Source: an uncultured Rhizobiaceae bacterium (GTDB taxonomy: Bacteria > Pseudomonadota > Alphaproteobacteria > Rhizobiales > Rhizobiaceae). Taken from it: 64,000 bases of DNA. Shown here one piece after another: positions 8,358-18,389 of the stretch (the stretch's first letter is position 1; every line of letters begins with the position of its first letter). Location of the stretch: positions 558,001 through 622,000 of the forward strand of contig CATQIJ010000013.1 in assembly GCA_958296345.1 (NCBI GenBank). Direction: 5' to 3'. The notes under the pieces were generated by a model. It ran no database searches and was not told where the DNA came from. It saw nothing but the letters and a program-made list of their open reading frames with translations. A program made the position numbers and the translations under genes.

Positions 8358-9205
8358 TACTTCGATTTTTCTTTTTTATCATAAATAACGAATGGGCGTT
8401 CATCATCTGTCAGGACGGTTACTTGTCTTGCGTCTTCATCATCATGAAGATCTGTGCCGCCAAGAACAAAGTGACGAAGTACACCACCAAAAGTGCGCTC
8501 TAAGTTTTCTTGTGTGAAGATTTCTGATGTTAGCCCATAAGCAAGGACGGTTTCTTTGATTAAAATAGTTCTGTCGCAGAATTCTGGTACACTCCCAAGG
8601 TTATGTGTTGAAACGAGCATGACATGGCCTTCTTCACGCATGTTGCGCAATAGCTCGATAATTGCTTCTTCAGTTTTTACATCAACGCCTGTAAAAGGCT
8701 CATCCAGTAAGATGACTTTGCTTTCTTGAGCTAGCGCGCGAGCAAGAAAGACGCGCTTTTTTTGGCCGCCAGAAAGCTCACCGATTTGACGCTTTCTAAA
8801 ATTGCTCATTCCTACTCGTTCTAATGCATCGCTTACAGCTTGTTTGTCTTTGGCACTGGCGATGCGCATGAAGTTCATATGTCCGTATCGACCCATCATG
8901 ACAACGTCTTCGACTAAAACAGGAAAGCTCCAGTCAACTTCTTCTGCTTGAGGAACGTAAGAAATCATGTTGTTTTTAAGGGCGTGTTTTACGCTTTTCC
9001 CGAAAACAGAAACACTTCCTTTAGCGGTAGGGACAAATCCCATAATAGCTTTAAATAGCGTTGACTTGCCAGAACCATTAACGCCAACAAGTGCACTGAT
9101 TGTACCTGTTGGTATTTCGAAACTTGCATCATGCAAAGCTATATTGCCATTACGATAAGTAACGGTCACATCTTCTACTTTAATGCCTGAACTAGAGGTG
9201 CTCAT
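8357..9205 (-). CDS. sitB: Metal ABC transporter ATPase (SitB-like)
   Basis: The 282-residue ATPase carries Walker [10 protein letters not shown] (about 41-49), signature LSGGQ (about 144-148) and Walker B VILLDEP (about 164-170), followed by a switch histidine in STHN. The C-terminal 40 residues ([19 protein letters not shown]) are an acidic extension. It energises the two adjacent permeases at the cytoplasmic face. It overlaps the binding-protein gene by 4 bp and the permease gene by 1 bp. All catalytic motifs are intact. Confidence 0.92.
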   Translation of the reverse strand: MSTSSSGIKVEDVTVTYRNGNIALHDASFEIPTGTISALVGVNGSGKSTLFKAIMGFVPTAKGSVSVFGKSVKHALKNNMISYVPQAEEVDWSFPVLVEDVVMMGRYGHMNFMRIASAKDKQAVSDALERVGMSNFRKRQIGELSGGQKKRVFLARALAQESKVILLDEPFTGVDVKTEEAIIELLRNMREEGHVMLVSTHNLGSVPEFCDRTILIKETVLAYGLTSEIFTQENLERTFGGVLRHFVLGGTDLHDDEDARQVTVLTDDERPFVIYDKKEKSK

Positions 9206-10095
9206 TGTTTTGCCAATCCATCAGCGATGGTTTGAGATGTTATGCGCAATAGATCAATATAGGTTGGTACTTCACCTTCTGCTTCGCTTAGAGAATCAAC
9301 GTATAGAACACCACCGTATTTCGCGTCTGTCTCACGGGTTATTTGTTTGGCTGGTGCATCTGATATGGTACTTTCAGAAAAAACAACTTTGATGTTATTT
9401 TTACGAACCGAGTCGATGACTTTGCGAACTTGTTGCGGTGTTCCTTGTTGATCTGCATTGATAGGCCAGAGATAAAGCTCTCTCATTTCAAAATCACGCG
9501 CTAAATAACTAAAGGCTCCCTCGCTTGAAACGAGCCAGCGTTCTTCTTGCGGAATGGAAAGAATTTTCTCTTTAAGAGGTTTTACAGCAGCAGTAATCTT
9601 TATCTTATAGGCTTCAGCGTTGGCTTTATAAACTTCTGCATTATCTGGGTCGTGTTTCACCAACCCATCCCGAATGTTGTTAACGTATATAATTGCAGAC
9701 TCTAACGACATCCAAGCATGTGGATTTGGTTTTCCGGTGTAAGGGCCCTCTGCTATTCCCATCGGTTCAACACCATCACTTAAGGTTACACTTGGTACCT
9801 CTTTAAGATTGCGGAAAAATTGTTCGAACCATAGTTCAAGGTTCATTCCATTCCATAAGACAAGATCAGCACCTTGTGCACGGATGATATCGCGGGGTGT
9901 TGGTTGATAGCCATGAATTTCTGCACCAGGTTTAGTGATGGATTCTACAATCGCCGCATCACCTGCAACATTGCGCGCCATGTCAGCGATGACGGTGAAG
10001 GTTGTTATGACTTTAAATTTTTCGTCCGCACTCGCATTGTTGATCAATGAAGAAAGCATAAGGAATGCTAGTATAGGTTTAAGAAGGTTATTCAT
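9202..10095 (-). CDS. sitA: Metal ABC transporter substrate-binding protein (SitA-like)
   Basis: This is the cluster A-I (ZnuA/PsaA/SitA) periplasmic metal-binding protein of 297 residues, with a signal peptide of about 23 residues ending NNASA. Expected ligands are visible: His in [11 protein letters not shown], His in NPHAWMSL, Glu in [13 protein letters not shown] and an acidic site near the C-terminus. There is no long His-rich loop of the kind common in ZnuA, which favours Mn/Fe over Zn. It is the first gene of the sitABCD-type operon and lies just downstream of two palindromic sites that look like Fur-family operators. Confidence 0.9.
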   Translation of the reverse strand: MNNLLKPILAFLMLSSLINNASADEKFKVITTFTVIADMARNVAGDAAIVESITKPGAEIHGYQPTPRDIIRAQGADLVLWNGMNLELWFEQFFRNLKEVPSVTLSDGVEPMGIAEGPYTGKPNPHAWMSLESAIIYVNNIRDGLVKHDPDNAEVYKANAEAYKIKITAAVKPLKEKILSIPQEERWLVSSEGAFSYLARDFEMRELYLWPINADQQGTPQQVRKVIDSVRKNNIKVVFSESTISDAPAKQITRETDAKYGGVLYVDSLSEAEGEVPTYIDLLRITSQTIADGLAKQ

Positions 10096-10134
10096 TTTTT
10101 ATCCGAGAAAATTTTACTTCAGAATTATTACATA

Positions 10135-10177
10135 TGCGAATGGTTCGCAAAGTCAATGCAATTGCAACTCATTCGCA
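10135..10177 (-). promoter_or_regulatory. Paired palindromic operator candidates upstream of sitA
   Basis: TGCGAA-TGG-TTCGCA at 10135-10149 is a perfect interrupted palindrome. A second site, TGCAACTCATTCGCA at 10163-10177, reads TGCGAATGAGTTGCA on the minus strand and is nearly the same word. The two centres are 28 bp apart, 50 to 80 bp before the sitA start. In rhizobia, sitABCD is controlled by the Fur homologue Mur through palindromes at this position; I infer a Mur/Fur-type operator, but the word has not been matched to a matrix. Confidence 0.6.
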
Positions 10178-10237
10178 ACTAGAAAATAAAAATGCGAATT
10201 TAGAGTTAACTTAAAAAAAGCGCTGAATGTTAGTTTA

Positions 10238-10777
10238 TTAGGTTTTCATCATGCGTTTGATCAGATTATCTTTGATGATGAACTGGTGCATGAGAGCAGC
10301 GCCTATATGCATGGCGACCAAAAGCGCAATAAATAAACCTAGCCAGTGATGCACCTCAAGAAGTTGATTGCCGAATTCTCGGTTTTTTTCTGCTATTCTT
10401 GGCAGCGTCATTCCAAAAAAGAATGGAATTTTAGCCACCCCCCAAGTGTTGGTCGCATACCACCCTAAAATTGGTTGAATGATAAGGCCAGCATATAACA
10501 AAGAATGAACTGCTCTAGCAGCTAATTGTTGAGGGCCTGCATCGCCTACATGTTTTGGAATGGGTGGTTTTGAGAGTTTGGATATAATTATTTTGAGCAC
10601 AACAAGTAGCAATAAAAGAAAGCCTGTAGCGCGGTGGTAATCATAATGTTTGCCAATTTTGAAGTCGTTACCCATAAGAATCCCTACAACAATTACATAA
10701 AGCATTAAAGCTGCCATGACCCAATGGATTATTCGCATTGGAAGGGAGTAACCGCGTGTTATTTGTGACTCACTCAT
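10238..10777 (-). CDS. Cytochrome b561 family protein
   Basis: The 179-residue inner-membrane protein has four hydrophobic helices with the di-heme b561 histidines in IIHWVMA, YDYHRATG, AVHSLLYAG and EVHHWLG. Such YodB/CybB-type proteins carry electrons across the membrane, with superoxide oxidation proposed for some. The track starts 11 residues earlier, but GGAG lies about 9 bases before the ATG at 10775-10777, giving MSESQITRGYSLPMR, so that start is preferred. The gene stands alone between the sit operon region and the divergent leuD. Confidence 0.88.
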   Translation of the reverse strand: MSESQITRGYSLPMRIIHWVMAALMLYVIVVGILMGNDFKIGKHYDYHRATGFLLLLLVVLKIIISKLSKPPIPKHVGDAGPQQLAARAVHSLLYAGLIIQPILGWYATNTWGVAKIPFFFGMTLPRIAEKNREFGNQLLEVHHWLGLFIALLVAMHIGAALMHQFIIKDNLIKRMMKT

Positions 10778-11008
10778 TCTACTAATGCTCCAATATATCT
10801 TGCTTGTCATGACTTGTTTCTAAGTTACGCGTAAATGTTGAAACCCGTCAACTGAGCGAGAAATCAAACAAGACTAATGATTATGCCTAAAAGCTTGACA
10901 AAATGCTGTTTTATGGTGTTTTTGCGTCAGATAATAACATTAGTTTGATTGCCGCATAACTGTTGCATTTATTTCAATCAAACATACTTCAGGATAGATC
11001 GAAGACAG

Positions 11009-11614
11009 ATGGAAAAATTTAATAAGCTTACTGCCGTTGCAGCACCTATGCCGATTATCAATATTGATACGGATATGATTATTCCAAAAGACTATCTTAA
11101 AACGATTAAGCGCACTGGCTTAGGCGAAGGTCTATTTGCAGAAATGCGCTATCATGAAGATGGAACAGATAATGCAGAGTTCGTATTAAACACACCTGCA
11201 TATTCTAAAGCTCAAATTTTAGTTGCTGGTGATAACTTTGGCTGTGGCTCGTCACGCGAACACGCACCTTGGGCTCTAATTGATTTTGGTATTCGCTGCG
11301 TTATTTCAACCAGCTTTGCTGATATCTTTTATAATAACTGCTTTAAGAATGGCATTTTGCCAATCGTTGTTTCTCAAGATGAGCTTGATAAATTGATGGA
11401 CGATGCAGAGCGCGGTGCAAACTCAACTATGTCAATTGATTTAGAAGCTCAAACAATTTCTGGTCCTGATGGCGGCACAATCAAGTTTGAAATTGACCAA
11501 GGCCGCAAGGATCGTTTGATAAGTGGTATCGATGATATTGGTGAAACGCTTGGTAAGGCAGCTGATATTACTAGCTTTGAAGCTAAGAATGCTGAAAATC
11601 GTCCTTGGGCGTAA
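11009..11614 (+). CDS. leuD: 3-isopropylmalate dehydratase small subunit
   Basis: LeuD pairs with LeuC to isomerise 2-isopropylmalate to 3-isopropylmalate in leucine synthesis. The protein shows [15 protein letters not shown] and [17 protein letters not shown], the swivelling-domain motifs of the family, and at 201 residues is normal length. The track start at 10949 is too early; the ATG at 11009 gives the conserved [16 protein letters not shown]. The large subunit gene leuC is 29 kb away on the minus strand, while leuB follows downstream beyond an oppositely oriented peptidase gene, a split arrangement common in alphaproteobacteria. Confidence 0.95.
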   Translation: MEKFNKLTAVAAPMPIINIDTDMIIPKDYLKTIKRTGLGEGLFAEMRYHEDGTDNAEFVLNTPAYSKAQILVAGDNFGCGSSREHAPWALIDFGIRCVISTSFADIFYNNCFKNGILPIVVSQDELDKLMDDAERGANSTMSIDLEAQTISGPDGGTIKFEIDQGRKDRLISGIDDIGETLGKAADITSFEAKNAENRPWA

Positions 11615-11619
11615 TTGCT

Positions 11620-12621
11620 TTATTCCAAAGTTTGTACGAATAAAATCTCTTCAATAGGCTGACCATTACGGAGTAATTCCGTCGTCAGTCTATATTCGCC
11701 TTTATCTGGTTTTGTCCGTTTCCCAGAATATCCTGAGTAATCTGCTTTGTGGCGATCTAACGGTTTTGTCGTGTTTTGAGTGATTAAGCCTTTTGGTCCT
11801 TCAAGGGTAAATCTAACTTGATCACCTTTTCTTAAATTTATGAACCATGCCCAACCAACAATCGCCTGATCTGACTCGCTCAGTTTTTTGGGAGCGCCAA
11901 TTTTTACAAGCTCTTTATGTGTGACCGCGCTACCCGTAATTCCGGAAATCATTAAACGTGATGTGTTCGCAGAGAAGTATTTAATCGTATCTTTATTGAG
12001 TAATGTATTTTTAGATTTGGTTGACGAGCAATTCTGCGATGGTTTTGCGCCTGAAATTGGATCGAGCCATTGTCCATTTTTGCGAACGGTAAGATGAACG
12101 TGCGGGAAAGCAGCAAATCCTGAATTACCTACAAAGCCAAGTATGTCGCCTTGTTTTAATTTCTGGCCTTTTTTGACTGTAATTGAATTTTTCTTGAGAT
12201 GACAAACTTGAGACTCATATCCATTTACATGTGTAATGATGATGCCATTTCCGCATTCGTTGCCTTTAATGTTCGCTTTATCTTGTGGTGTGAGCATAAG
12301 CTTATCTTCTTCTCCATCTTGAAATGCTTTTACAATACCATCAGCAGAGGCAATTACAGGAACATTGTCTTTTATGTTTTCTAGAGAGAGTAAGCGTATG
12401 TCTATTCCCTTGTGACCACCATATGTAGCGCCTTGGCAATAAGTATCGGATGCGGTTTTATTGCTTAGAACATCCGGCAAATTTTGAATGAAACAGTCTT
12501 TATTAAGCTCGCAATTAATTGGTAGGCCAAATTTTAGTTCTTCGCTATTTGCTAAATTTGTAAAGCCTAAAAGCCCTATGGTGAAAAGGCCGCGCTTCAA
12601 CAGTTGAAAAACTGCTCGCAT
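11620..12621 (-). CDS. Secreted M23-family (LytM) peptidase
   Basis: The 333-residue protein starts at the ATG at 12619-12621 ([20 protein letters not shown]), which begins a signal peptide ending near NLANS; the upstream part of the track ORF overlaps leuB and is spurious. The LytM domain carries the zinc-ligand motifs GGHKGIDI (HxxxD) and FPHVHLTVR (HxH) at about residues 90 and 190, so it should cleave peptidoglycan crosslinks or a related periplasmic substrate. A C-terminal region of about 110 residues has no recognised domain. It lies convergent to leuD (5 bp gap) and divergent from leuB (49 bp). Confidence 0.88.
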   Translation of the reverse strand: MRAVFQLLKRGLFTIGLLGFTNLANSEELKFGLPINCELNKDCFIQNLPDVLSNKTASDTYCQGATYGGHKGIDIRLLSLENIKDNVPVIASADGIVKAFQDGEEDKLMLTPQDKANIKGNECGNGIIITHVNGYESQVCHLKKNSITVKKGQKLKQGDILGFVGNSGFAAFPHVHLTVRKNGQWLDPISGAKPSQNCSSTKSKNTLLNKDTIKYFSANTSRLMISGITGSAVTHKELVKIGAPKKLSESDQAIVGWAWFINLRKGDQVRFTLEGPKGLITQNTTKPLDRHKADYSGYSGKRTKPDKGEYRLTTELLRNGQPIEEILFVQTLE

Positions 12622-12670
12622 GGGTTTATTCACTGATGCAGATTTAACAAAAAACCTTAAAGGTATATTC

Positions 12671-13783
12671 ATGGCAACGCGCAAAGTGTTTCTCCTCCCT
12701 GGAGATGGTATTGGTCCAGAAGCGACCGCAGAAGTAACTAGGATTATCAACTGGATGAACGAAACGCTAGACGCTGGTTTCGAAGTTGAAGAAGGCCTCG
12801 TTGGCGGTGCAGCATACGATGCGCATGGCGAAGCTATTTCTGATAGTGACATGGAAAAAGCTTTAGCTGCAGATGCTGTTCTTTTTGGGGCAGTGGGCGG
12901 TCCTAAGTGGGATGATGTTCCTTATGAAGCGCGCCCTGAAGCAGGTCTTTTACGCTTGCGTAAAGATATGGAACTCTTTGCAAACTTGCGTCCAGCAATT
13001 TGTTATCCAGCTTTGGCTGATTCATCGTCACTTCGTAAAGACGTTGTTGAAGGCTTGGATATTCTAATTGTTCGTGAGCTTACGGGCGGTGTTTATTTTG
13101 GTGAACCAAAAACAATTACTGATCTTGGCAATGGCCAAAAGCGTGCGGTTGATACGCAAGTTTATGATACGTATGAAATTGAACGTATTGCAGGCGTTGC
13201 ATTTGAAATGGCACGCACACGCGATAATCGCGTATGTTCTATGGAAAAACGTAACGTTATGAAATCAGGCGTTCTTTGGAATGATGTTGTTTCAGCTACG
13301 CACAAAGAAAAATATGCTGACGTTGAATTAGATCACATGCTTGCAGATGCTGGCGGTATGCAGCTTGTACGCTGGCCAAAACAGTTTGATGTGATTGTAA
13401 CTGATAATCTCTTTGGTGATATGCTGTCAGATGTTGCAGCAATGCTCACAGGATCATTAGGTATGTTGCCTTCTGCTTCACTCGGTGCACCAGATCCGGT
13501 AACGGGTGCGCGTAAAGCGATGTATGAACCGGTTCACGGTTCTGCCCCTGATATTGCAGGTCAAGGAATTGCGAACCCAATCGCTATGATTGCGTCATTT
13601 GCAATGATGTTGCGTTATTCATTCAACATGGTTGAAGAAGCTGATAAAGTTGAAAAAGCAATTGCTAATGTATTGGATACAGGCAAGCGTACTGGTGATA
13701 TTTGGTCAGAAGGGTGTGAAAAAATCACCACTGCTCAAATGGGTGATGAAATTCTTGCTGAACTTCAAACGCTTGTGTCATAA
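12671..13783 (+). CDS. leuB: 3-isopropylmalate dehydrogenase
   Basis: LeuB oxidises and decarboxylates 3-isopropylmalate with NAD. The 370-residue protein starts [18 protein letters not shown] from the ATG at 12671, preceded by AAAGG at a good distance; the track start 51 bp earlier has no such support. The family motif [20 protein letters not shown], including the metal-binding aspartates, and [12 protein letters not shown] for NAD binding are intact. It belongs with leuD upstream and leuC near 40 kb. Confidence 0.96.
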   Translation: MATRKVFLLPGDGIGPEATAEVTRIINWMNETLDAGFEVEEGLVGGAAYDAHGEAISDSDMEKALAADAVLFGAVGGPKWDDVPYEARPEAGLLRLRKDMELFANLRPAICYPALADSSSLRKDVVEGLDILIVRELTGGVYFGEPKTITDLGNGQKRAVDTQVYDTYEIERIAGVAFEMARTRDNRVCSMEKRNVMKSGVLWNDVVSATHKEKYADVELDHMLADAGGMQLVRWPKQFDVIVTDNLFGDMLSDVAAMLTGSLGMLPSASLGAPDPVTGARKAMYEPVHGSAPDIAGQGIANPIAMIASFAMMLRYSFNMVEEADKVEKAIANVLDTGKRTGDIWSEGCEKITTAQMGDEILAELQTLVS

Positions 13784-13795
13784 GTATTGATATAC

Positions 13796-14227
13796 ATGAG
13801 CCACCAGTTTGAAACTTATTTCAAATCATTGGCTGGCTCATGGGCCTTGGAGCGCAAAATCTCTACAGGTGAAACATTAAATGGAAAAGCTGTATTTGAA
13901 CTTGTTTCGAGTACGGCTTTTTTATTGCACGAAGAAGGTGAGCTTAAATTATTGAGCGGCCTAGAAATTCCTGCTTCTAGAAATTGGTTTTGGCATTTAT
14001 CTGATAATACTGACTTGGAGATCACTTATGATGAAGCGCGATTGCAGGATTATCATTTGATAAATTTGCATAAAAGAGAAGATTACTGGATTGGCTCTGC
14101 TCAACATTTATGTGGTGCCGATCTGTATTCAGGAGAGTATTTGTTTTCGGAAGATAGGTTTGAAATAACTCAAACAGTTAAAGGTCCGCAGAAAGATTAT
14201 TTTGTGATCAGTATTTATTCAAAATAA
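13796..14227 (+). CDS. DUF6314 family protein
   Basis: The 143-residue protein has LAGSWALERKI near its start and GEYLFSEDRFEITQTVKGP near its end, a pattern I associate with DUF6314, a small beta-rich family of unknown function. The ATG at 13796 is preferred over the TTG three codons earlier. It lies 12 bp after leuB on the same strand, so it may be co-transcribed. There is no signal peptide or membrane span. Its last 13 bp overlap the end of the converging gene at 14215. Confidence 0.7.
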   Translation: MSHQFETYFKSLAGSWALERKISTGETLNGKAVFELVSSTAFLLHEEGELKLLSGLEIPASRNWFWHLSDNTDLEITYDEARLQDYHLINLHKREDYWIGSAQHLCGADLYSGEYLFSEDRFEITQTVKGPQKDYFVISIYSK

Positions 14228-14799
14228 CTTGTAGGTGTTCCTGAGTATTTGCCACGCTTACCAAAAAATTCTGGCTTATCTTTCCCGCAGATGAAAACTT
14301 CAGCTTTTGTATCTGCTAATTCTTGTGACAATTTATTGGCGTTTTTATTGGCGCGTGCATCTACATAACCTACGACGCAGGAAGTTGGCTTTTCATGATT
14401 TCCAACAGTGGAGACGACAAGTACCTGCCCTTCTAACCCCTTTTTATATTCACCGTTGTCATTGGCGTTTTCAATGAAATACCTAATAATTGCAGCATAG
14501 GGTTTGTTATCTTTTAGACGCCATTCAATCGTATCGTTGGCGCGATTGAATTGACCAAAGCTTTCCCATTGATCGCTAAGTTTTGAGATATGACCAAAAC
14601 GAACCATTTGGCGCAGGTCACCTTCTGAAAAAATAACAGGAAATCCTGTGTAACCAGCACAAGTGGCCGTTAAGCCCAGTTCATATTCTGAAATCACTGT
14701 GCAGGTATTTTTAAAATCAATCTTTGTATAGGTATTGGTTTGGGCAGTCGCAGATGATGTGGCGAAGAAGAATGCTAATACCAAAAACCGACGCCACAT
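14215..14799 (-). CDS. Secreted conserved hypothetical protein
   Basis: The 194-residue protein begins with a clear signal peptide (MWRRFLVLAFFFATSSATAQ) and should be periplasmic or exported. The mature part contains four cysteines (in NTCTVIS, TATCAGY, TSCVVGY and VFICGK), likely paired as disulfides. I do not recognise a domain. It reads convergent with the DUF6314 gene and is followed upstream, on the same strand, by the YggT gene 10 bp away, so the two probably share a transcript. Confidence 0.7.
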   Translation of the reverse strand: MWRRFLVLAFFFATSSATAQTNTYTKIDFKNTCTVISEYELGLTATCAGYTGFPVIFSEGDLRQMVRFGHISKLSDQWESFGQFNRANDTIEWRLKDNKPYAAIIRYFIENANDNGEYKKGLEGQVLVVSTVGNHEKPTSCVVGYVDARANKNANKLSQELADTKAEVFICGKDKPEFFGKRGKYSGTPTSYFE

Positions 14800-14809
14800 G
14801 ATTGCTACC

Positions 14810-15100
14810 TTAAATAAACATTGGGATGAGTGATGTTGCTATGAAGCGCTGTAGGAAGAATATGATCACCAAAACTACGATTGGAGAGAGATCTATTCCG
14901 TTTAGGTTTGGCATAAAGCGTCTGATAGGACGATAAAGCGGTTCTGTTAACTGATAGAGCATACTGCCAATTTGGCCGACAAACTGGTTTGATGAATTGA
15001 TGACATTAAAGGCAAAGAGCCAAGAAAAAATGGCTGATGCGATAATGATGAACCAGACGATATCAAGAATGAATAAAAGAGTTTGAAAAATTGCGATCAT
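14810..15100 (-). CDS. YggT family membrane protein
   Basis: This 96-residue protein has two hydrophobic segments separated by LTEPLYRPIRRFMPNLNGID, the diagnostic YggT motif (EPLYRP.RR..P...G.D). YggT proteins are small inner-membrane proteins linked to osmotic adaptation and, in some lineages, to cell-division site function. It is 10 bp upstream of the secreted hypothetical gene on the same strand. Length and motif are normal for the family. Confidence 0.92.
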   Translation of the reverse strand: MIAIFQTLLFILDIVWFIIIASAIFSWLFAFNVINSSNQFVGQIGSMLYQLTEPLYRPIRRFMPNLNGIDLSPIVVLVIIFFLQRFIATSLIPMFI

Positions 15101-15154
15101 TGAGCTGCTTTCAGTTTTAGTGTTCTTATCATTTGGCCTTTATAGCGGTCTAAA

Positions 15155-15868
15155 TCAAGTATGATTATTTGCTGGCCCTATCCAATGGTTAAGAAAATCA
15201 TCCAACCATTGTTTGACTTGAGGATCGTGTTTCGGTCTTGCTTCGAACTGTTGTTCGCGATTTTGTGCTCCTGGCAGTACAAACCGATGTGCTGCTTTGG
15301 TTGTCCATTTGTGCATCATATAGTGTGTTACTTCTGAATGAAACTGAACGCCATAGGCATTTTTACCGTATTTGTAAGCTTGGTTTGGGTATTCTTCGCC
15401 GCTTGCTAGAAGCATTGCATCTTTTGGAAGTGAGAAACCTTCTGTATGCCATTGGTAAACATGATCAGGCCATGACATTAAAGTTTCGCCTGCTTGGGTC
15501 GCTTTAATTGGATAATAGCCAACTTCAACAAATTCATCTTTGTGCGTTGAAACTTCGCCGCCCAGATGCTTGCAAAGCATTTGTGCTCCAAGGCAAATCC
15601 CGAAAAATGGTTTGTTTTCTTTGAGCGGTACTGACATCCAGTCGATTTCGCGTTTGATGTACTCATCATTATCATTGGAGCTCATTGGTCCGCCAAAAAC
15701 TACGGCGCCAGCATATTCTTCTAGTGTTTCTGGTAGCTCGTCCCCAAGTGGGGGTCGACATGCAACCAAGTGATACCCCATTTCTTCAAGCATCATGCCT
15801 ACGCGCCCTGGTGTAGACGCTTCTTGATGCATTATTGTTAGGATTTTTGGTTTTTTATGATTGGTCAT
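15155..15868 (-). CDS. Class I glutamine amidotransferase
   Basis: The 237-residue protein has the nucleophile elbow GICLGAQ and the catalytic histidine/glutamate in QFHSEVT, so glutaminase activity is likely intact. It resembles stand-alone GMP-synthase-like amidotransferases of unknown acceptor. The ATG at 15866-15868 (MTNHKKPKILTIMHQEAS) is preferred over the ORF start 26 codons earlier, which lies inside the TerB gene; the real overlap with that gene is 14 bp. Same-strand overlap suggests co-expression with the TerB-like gene. The acceptor substrate cannot be inferred. Confidence 0.85.
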   Translation of the reverse strand: MTNHKKPKILTIMHQEASTPGRVGMMLEEMGYHLVACRPPLGDELPETLEEYAGAVVFGGPMSSNDNDEYIKREIDWMSVPLKENKPFFGICLGAQMLCKHLGGEVSTHKDEFVEVGYYPIKATQAGETLMSWPDHVYQWHTEGFSLPKDAMLLASGEEYPNQAYKYGKNAYGVQFHSEVTHYMMHKWTTKAAHRFVLPGAQNREQQFEARPKHDPQVKQWLDDFLNHWIGPANNHT

Positions 15869-16346
15869 TAGGCGGATTTGGGTTCGCTTCTTTTGAATTT
15901 CTTTTCCATACTCTTTGCTTGAGTAATACGCGATTTCTGGATTCAACGCCCATCAATTCAGCGATGCGCCAAACAACATTGTCTTCTAATTCATGTAAAA
16001 CGCCATCTGCAAAGACCATTTCCCAAAGATGTTCTATGATCTTTATACGTTCTTCTTCGTTTAAGGTGCGTTTTAAGATGCTTGTAAATTTATAAAGATC
16101 AATTGCCTCTTGCTCAGCTGTTTTAGCTTCAATTGTAAGGCTTTTTGTTTCTTCTTCACTTAGATCAAATTGCTGAGATAGTAGTTCAGCCATTCGGGTT
16201 TGTTCTTCTTCGCGAATAACCCCATCAACTGCAATCACATGATACATAAGGGCAGCCTCTGCTAGCTGCATTTTATCATGGATGAAAATTTTTGGTTCTT
16301 CAGATGCAGAAAGATCTGTAACGAATTTTTTAAGGATATCAAACAT
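15855..16346 (-). CDS. TerB family protein
   Basis: The 163-residue acidic helical protein shows the TerB/DUF533-like pattern: LAEAALMYHVIAVDGVIREEE, then EERIKIIEHLWEMVFADGVLHELED. The second half repeats the first in outline, giving two sets of conserved acidic residues that may bind metal. TerB-like proteins are cytoplasmic and of uncertain function; a link to tellurite resistance applies only to the plasmid operon. It precedes the amidotransferase gene on the minus strand and overlaps it. Confidence 0.85.
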   Translation of the reverse strand: MFDILKKFVTDLSASEEPKIFIHDKMQLAEAALMYHVIAVDGVIREEEQTRMAELLSQQFDLSEEETKSLTIEAKTAEQEAIDLYKFTSILKRTLNEEERIKIIEHLWEMVFADGVLHELEDNVVWRIAELMGVESRNRVLLKQRVWKRNSKEANPNPPNDQS

Positions 16347-16418
16347 AAGCTCAACCTAATCAATTCATGCCAAGATTCAAGCCTTGGCATAATAATGTTA
16401 GGTGTGCACTTTTATATA

Positions 16419-18275
16419 CTAACCGACGATGAAAGCAGTCTCGTCAATATTTGTATTTTCAGTATTCGCTTTAATGATATCTGATAGAGATAAGTTATTG
16501 AGCCATTGTTGATCTGCTTTGCTCATTGATCTTGTATAAAAGTTTTCATCAGCTTTAGCAGTTTTAGCAAACTGCTCGGAAACAATTGTTGTGAAAGTTT
16601 CACCTAGCATTGAGTAACCTGAAGCATTTTCAGCTAAGCCGCCAACCCATAAACCAATTTCATCTGGTGATGAATAAACTGAAGCGAGTTGTTCGCCAAC
16701 ACCATCTTGGAAAATTGGATCATCGAAGCTTTCGATCTTTCTCATTCCAAGCTCTTTACGCATCTCATTATAAGTCGGAAGGTTGCGATCTCGCCCACGC
16801 TGAATATTAAGCGATGCAAGATCAAGGCCCGGCGCACCAGATCCTGGAGGGCCAAAGAGGCGGTTACGCAGGCCATCGACAATTTTATTGTCGACTTTCT
16901 CTGAAGTTTGCTCACTTTGACCAGAAAGTATGGCACCGATGCCTTCTTGTTTCGTGAAATTAGGATTGAAGAAAACATCATCAAGTGAAACTTGTTTAAT
17001 GCTTCCATCATCCTGTTTCACCGCAACCTTTTCACTCACGAGAGTGTGCCCCAGCCTATATGCGGCGGTTGCGAATTCGTTAGATACTTTTCCATCATTT
17101 GTTTTTTGGTTGATGTAGAAATTGTCAGGGTTCGCGTTTTTAGCACCAAGAAGTACTGGCAAAAACTCGTTATAAGTAATTGCTTGAACTTCAGCTGTAA
17201 CAATTTTACGGGCTTCTGTGAAAATACGCTCATCTGACATTAATGGGTTTTTGTCGGCTATTATGCTTGCCTGACGATTATGCTCGCGTACAAATAGAGT
17301 TTGTAGCGATAATAGGCCTGGTTGTTCTGCGGCACGTTTATCACCTGCTAGTACAACATTATCCGGATCTGCAAGTAAGAAACCGTCTTCACCTATTTTC
17401 ATTTGGCCACCAACATGAGAGCGTAAGTGTTCTGTTTCTTCTGGTGTTGCGCCATAAACCATAGAGGCATCAATAAGCGGTGTTTGTTCGTTTATTTGTT
17501 GGCGAACACCATTTGCATCAACTACGCCTTTAGAGCGAGTGAATGGAATAAAGCTTCGTCCTGTACCAGTTGGATCTAATCCTGGATCGCCTTTTGGTAC
17601 AGAAATCTTCGCTTTTTCTTCGCCTCCTTTTGTTAAGATCATGTCGTGGTCAATAAATTGACCCCAAGACCATAAAAGATCAGATGCGTTATTGTTATTT
17701 TTTGTCTCTTGCCCTTTTTGGTCAGCTACAGCGTTTGAAACGTCTCTTGGCGCAGGTCTATCTTTTCCTGGGAGCTCACCAGTCTTAGCTCCGTCACCTG
17801 CTGGTACGAGTCGTGAAAGAGTTTCATCTGCGAGGGGTTTAGCAAATGGACCAGGTTTTGGCTTTGGGTGAGGTTTTGAATTTCCACCACCCGAAATAGT
17901 AATTGAGAAGCCGTTATTGTGATTTTCAAAACTTGGGAAGTTTAATGTTATATTTGCATTTCCTTGGATTGAAATCTTTGAAACTTGATTTGAAAGCATA
18001 TTTTTTAGATCGAAAAAGATATTCGTTCCAAATTTATCCGCATTGATTTTAATGCTGCCTTGATTTCCTTGATTGTAACCACTTACCGCCCCTACATTAG
18101 AAGGCTTTCCTGAGGAGACAGGGTTTTGATTATGCTTGGTTCCGCAAGTTCTCACGGGATTATTTAAAGATTTTGAAACGTTTTTGAATTTCATCGACGA
18201 TTGCGCGTCTGCTTGTACTCTTTGAGTATTATTTGAAATGTTTGAGTTATGTTGAACGTTAACTTTGCTTATCAT
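16419..18275 (-). CDS. Animal-type heme peroxidase
   Basis: The 618-residue protein contains a full animal heme peroxidase domain from about residue 155: GQFIDHD with the distal histidine, LFVREHNRQA, YRLGHTLVSEK with the proximal histidine, and LNIQRGRDRNLPTYNEMR near the end. The N-terminal 150 residues are Asn/Ser/Gly-rich, low-complexity, with no signal peptide. The ATG at 18273-18275 is chosen over the upstream TTG, with GGTGA just before it. Such bacterial enzymes oxidise halides or organic substrates with peroxide. It is a single gene between the TerB gene and lpd, both on the same strand but with separate gaps of 72 and 114 bp. Location and substrate are not evident. Confidence 0.9.
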   Translation of the reverse strand: MISKVNVQHNSNISNNTQRVQADAQSSMKFKNVSKSLNNPVRTCGTKHNQNPVSSGKPSNVGAVSGYNQGNQGSIKINADKFGTNIFFDLKNMLSNQVSKISIQGNANITLNFPSFENHNNGFSITISGGGNSKPHPKPKPGPFAKPLADETLSRLVPAGDGAKTGELPGKDRPAPRDVSNAVADQKGQETKNNNNASDLLWSWGQFIDHDMILTKGGEEKAKISVPKGDPGLDPTGTGRSFIPFTRSKGVVDANGVRQQINEQTPLIDASMVYGATPEETEHLRSHVGGQMKIGEDGFLLADPDNVVLAGDKRAAEQPGLLSLQTLFVREHNRQASIIADKNPLMSDERIFTEARKIVTAEVQAITYNEFLPVLLGAKNANPDNFYINQKTNDGKVSNEFATAAYRLGHTLVSEKVAVKQDDGSIKQVSLDDVFFNPNFTKQEGIGAILSGQSEQTSEKVDNKIVDGLRNRLFGPPGSGAPGLDLASLNIQRGRDRNLPTYNEMRKELGMRKIESFDDPIFQDGVGEQLASVYSSPDEIGLWVGGLAENASGYSMLGETFTTIVSEQFAKTAKADENFYTRSMSKADQQWLNNLSLSDIIKANTENTNIDETAFIVG

Positions 18276-18389
18276 TTTAATCACCAATAGGTTTTTTCAG
18301 GCGCGGAATATTACGCTAAGAAAAAAATATCACAGTTTTGTGAGTGTAAATATTGGGATGTATTGCTGAGCAGTGACCGTAAAGACTAC

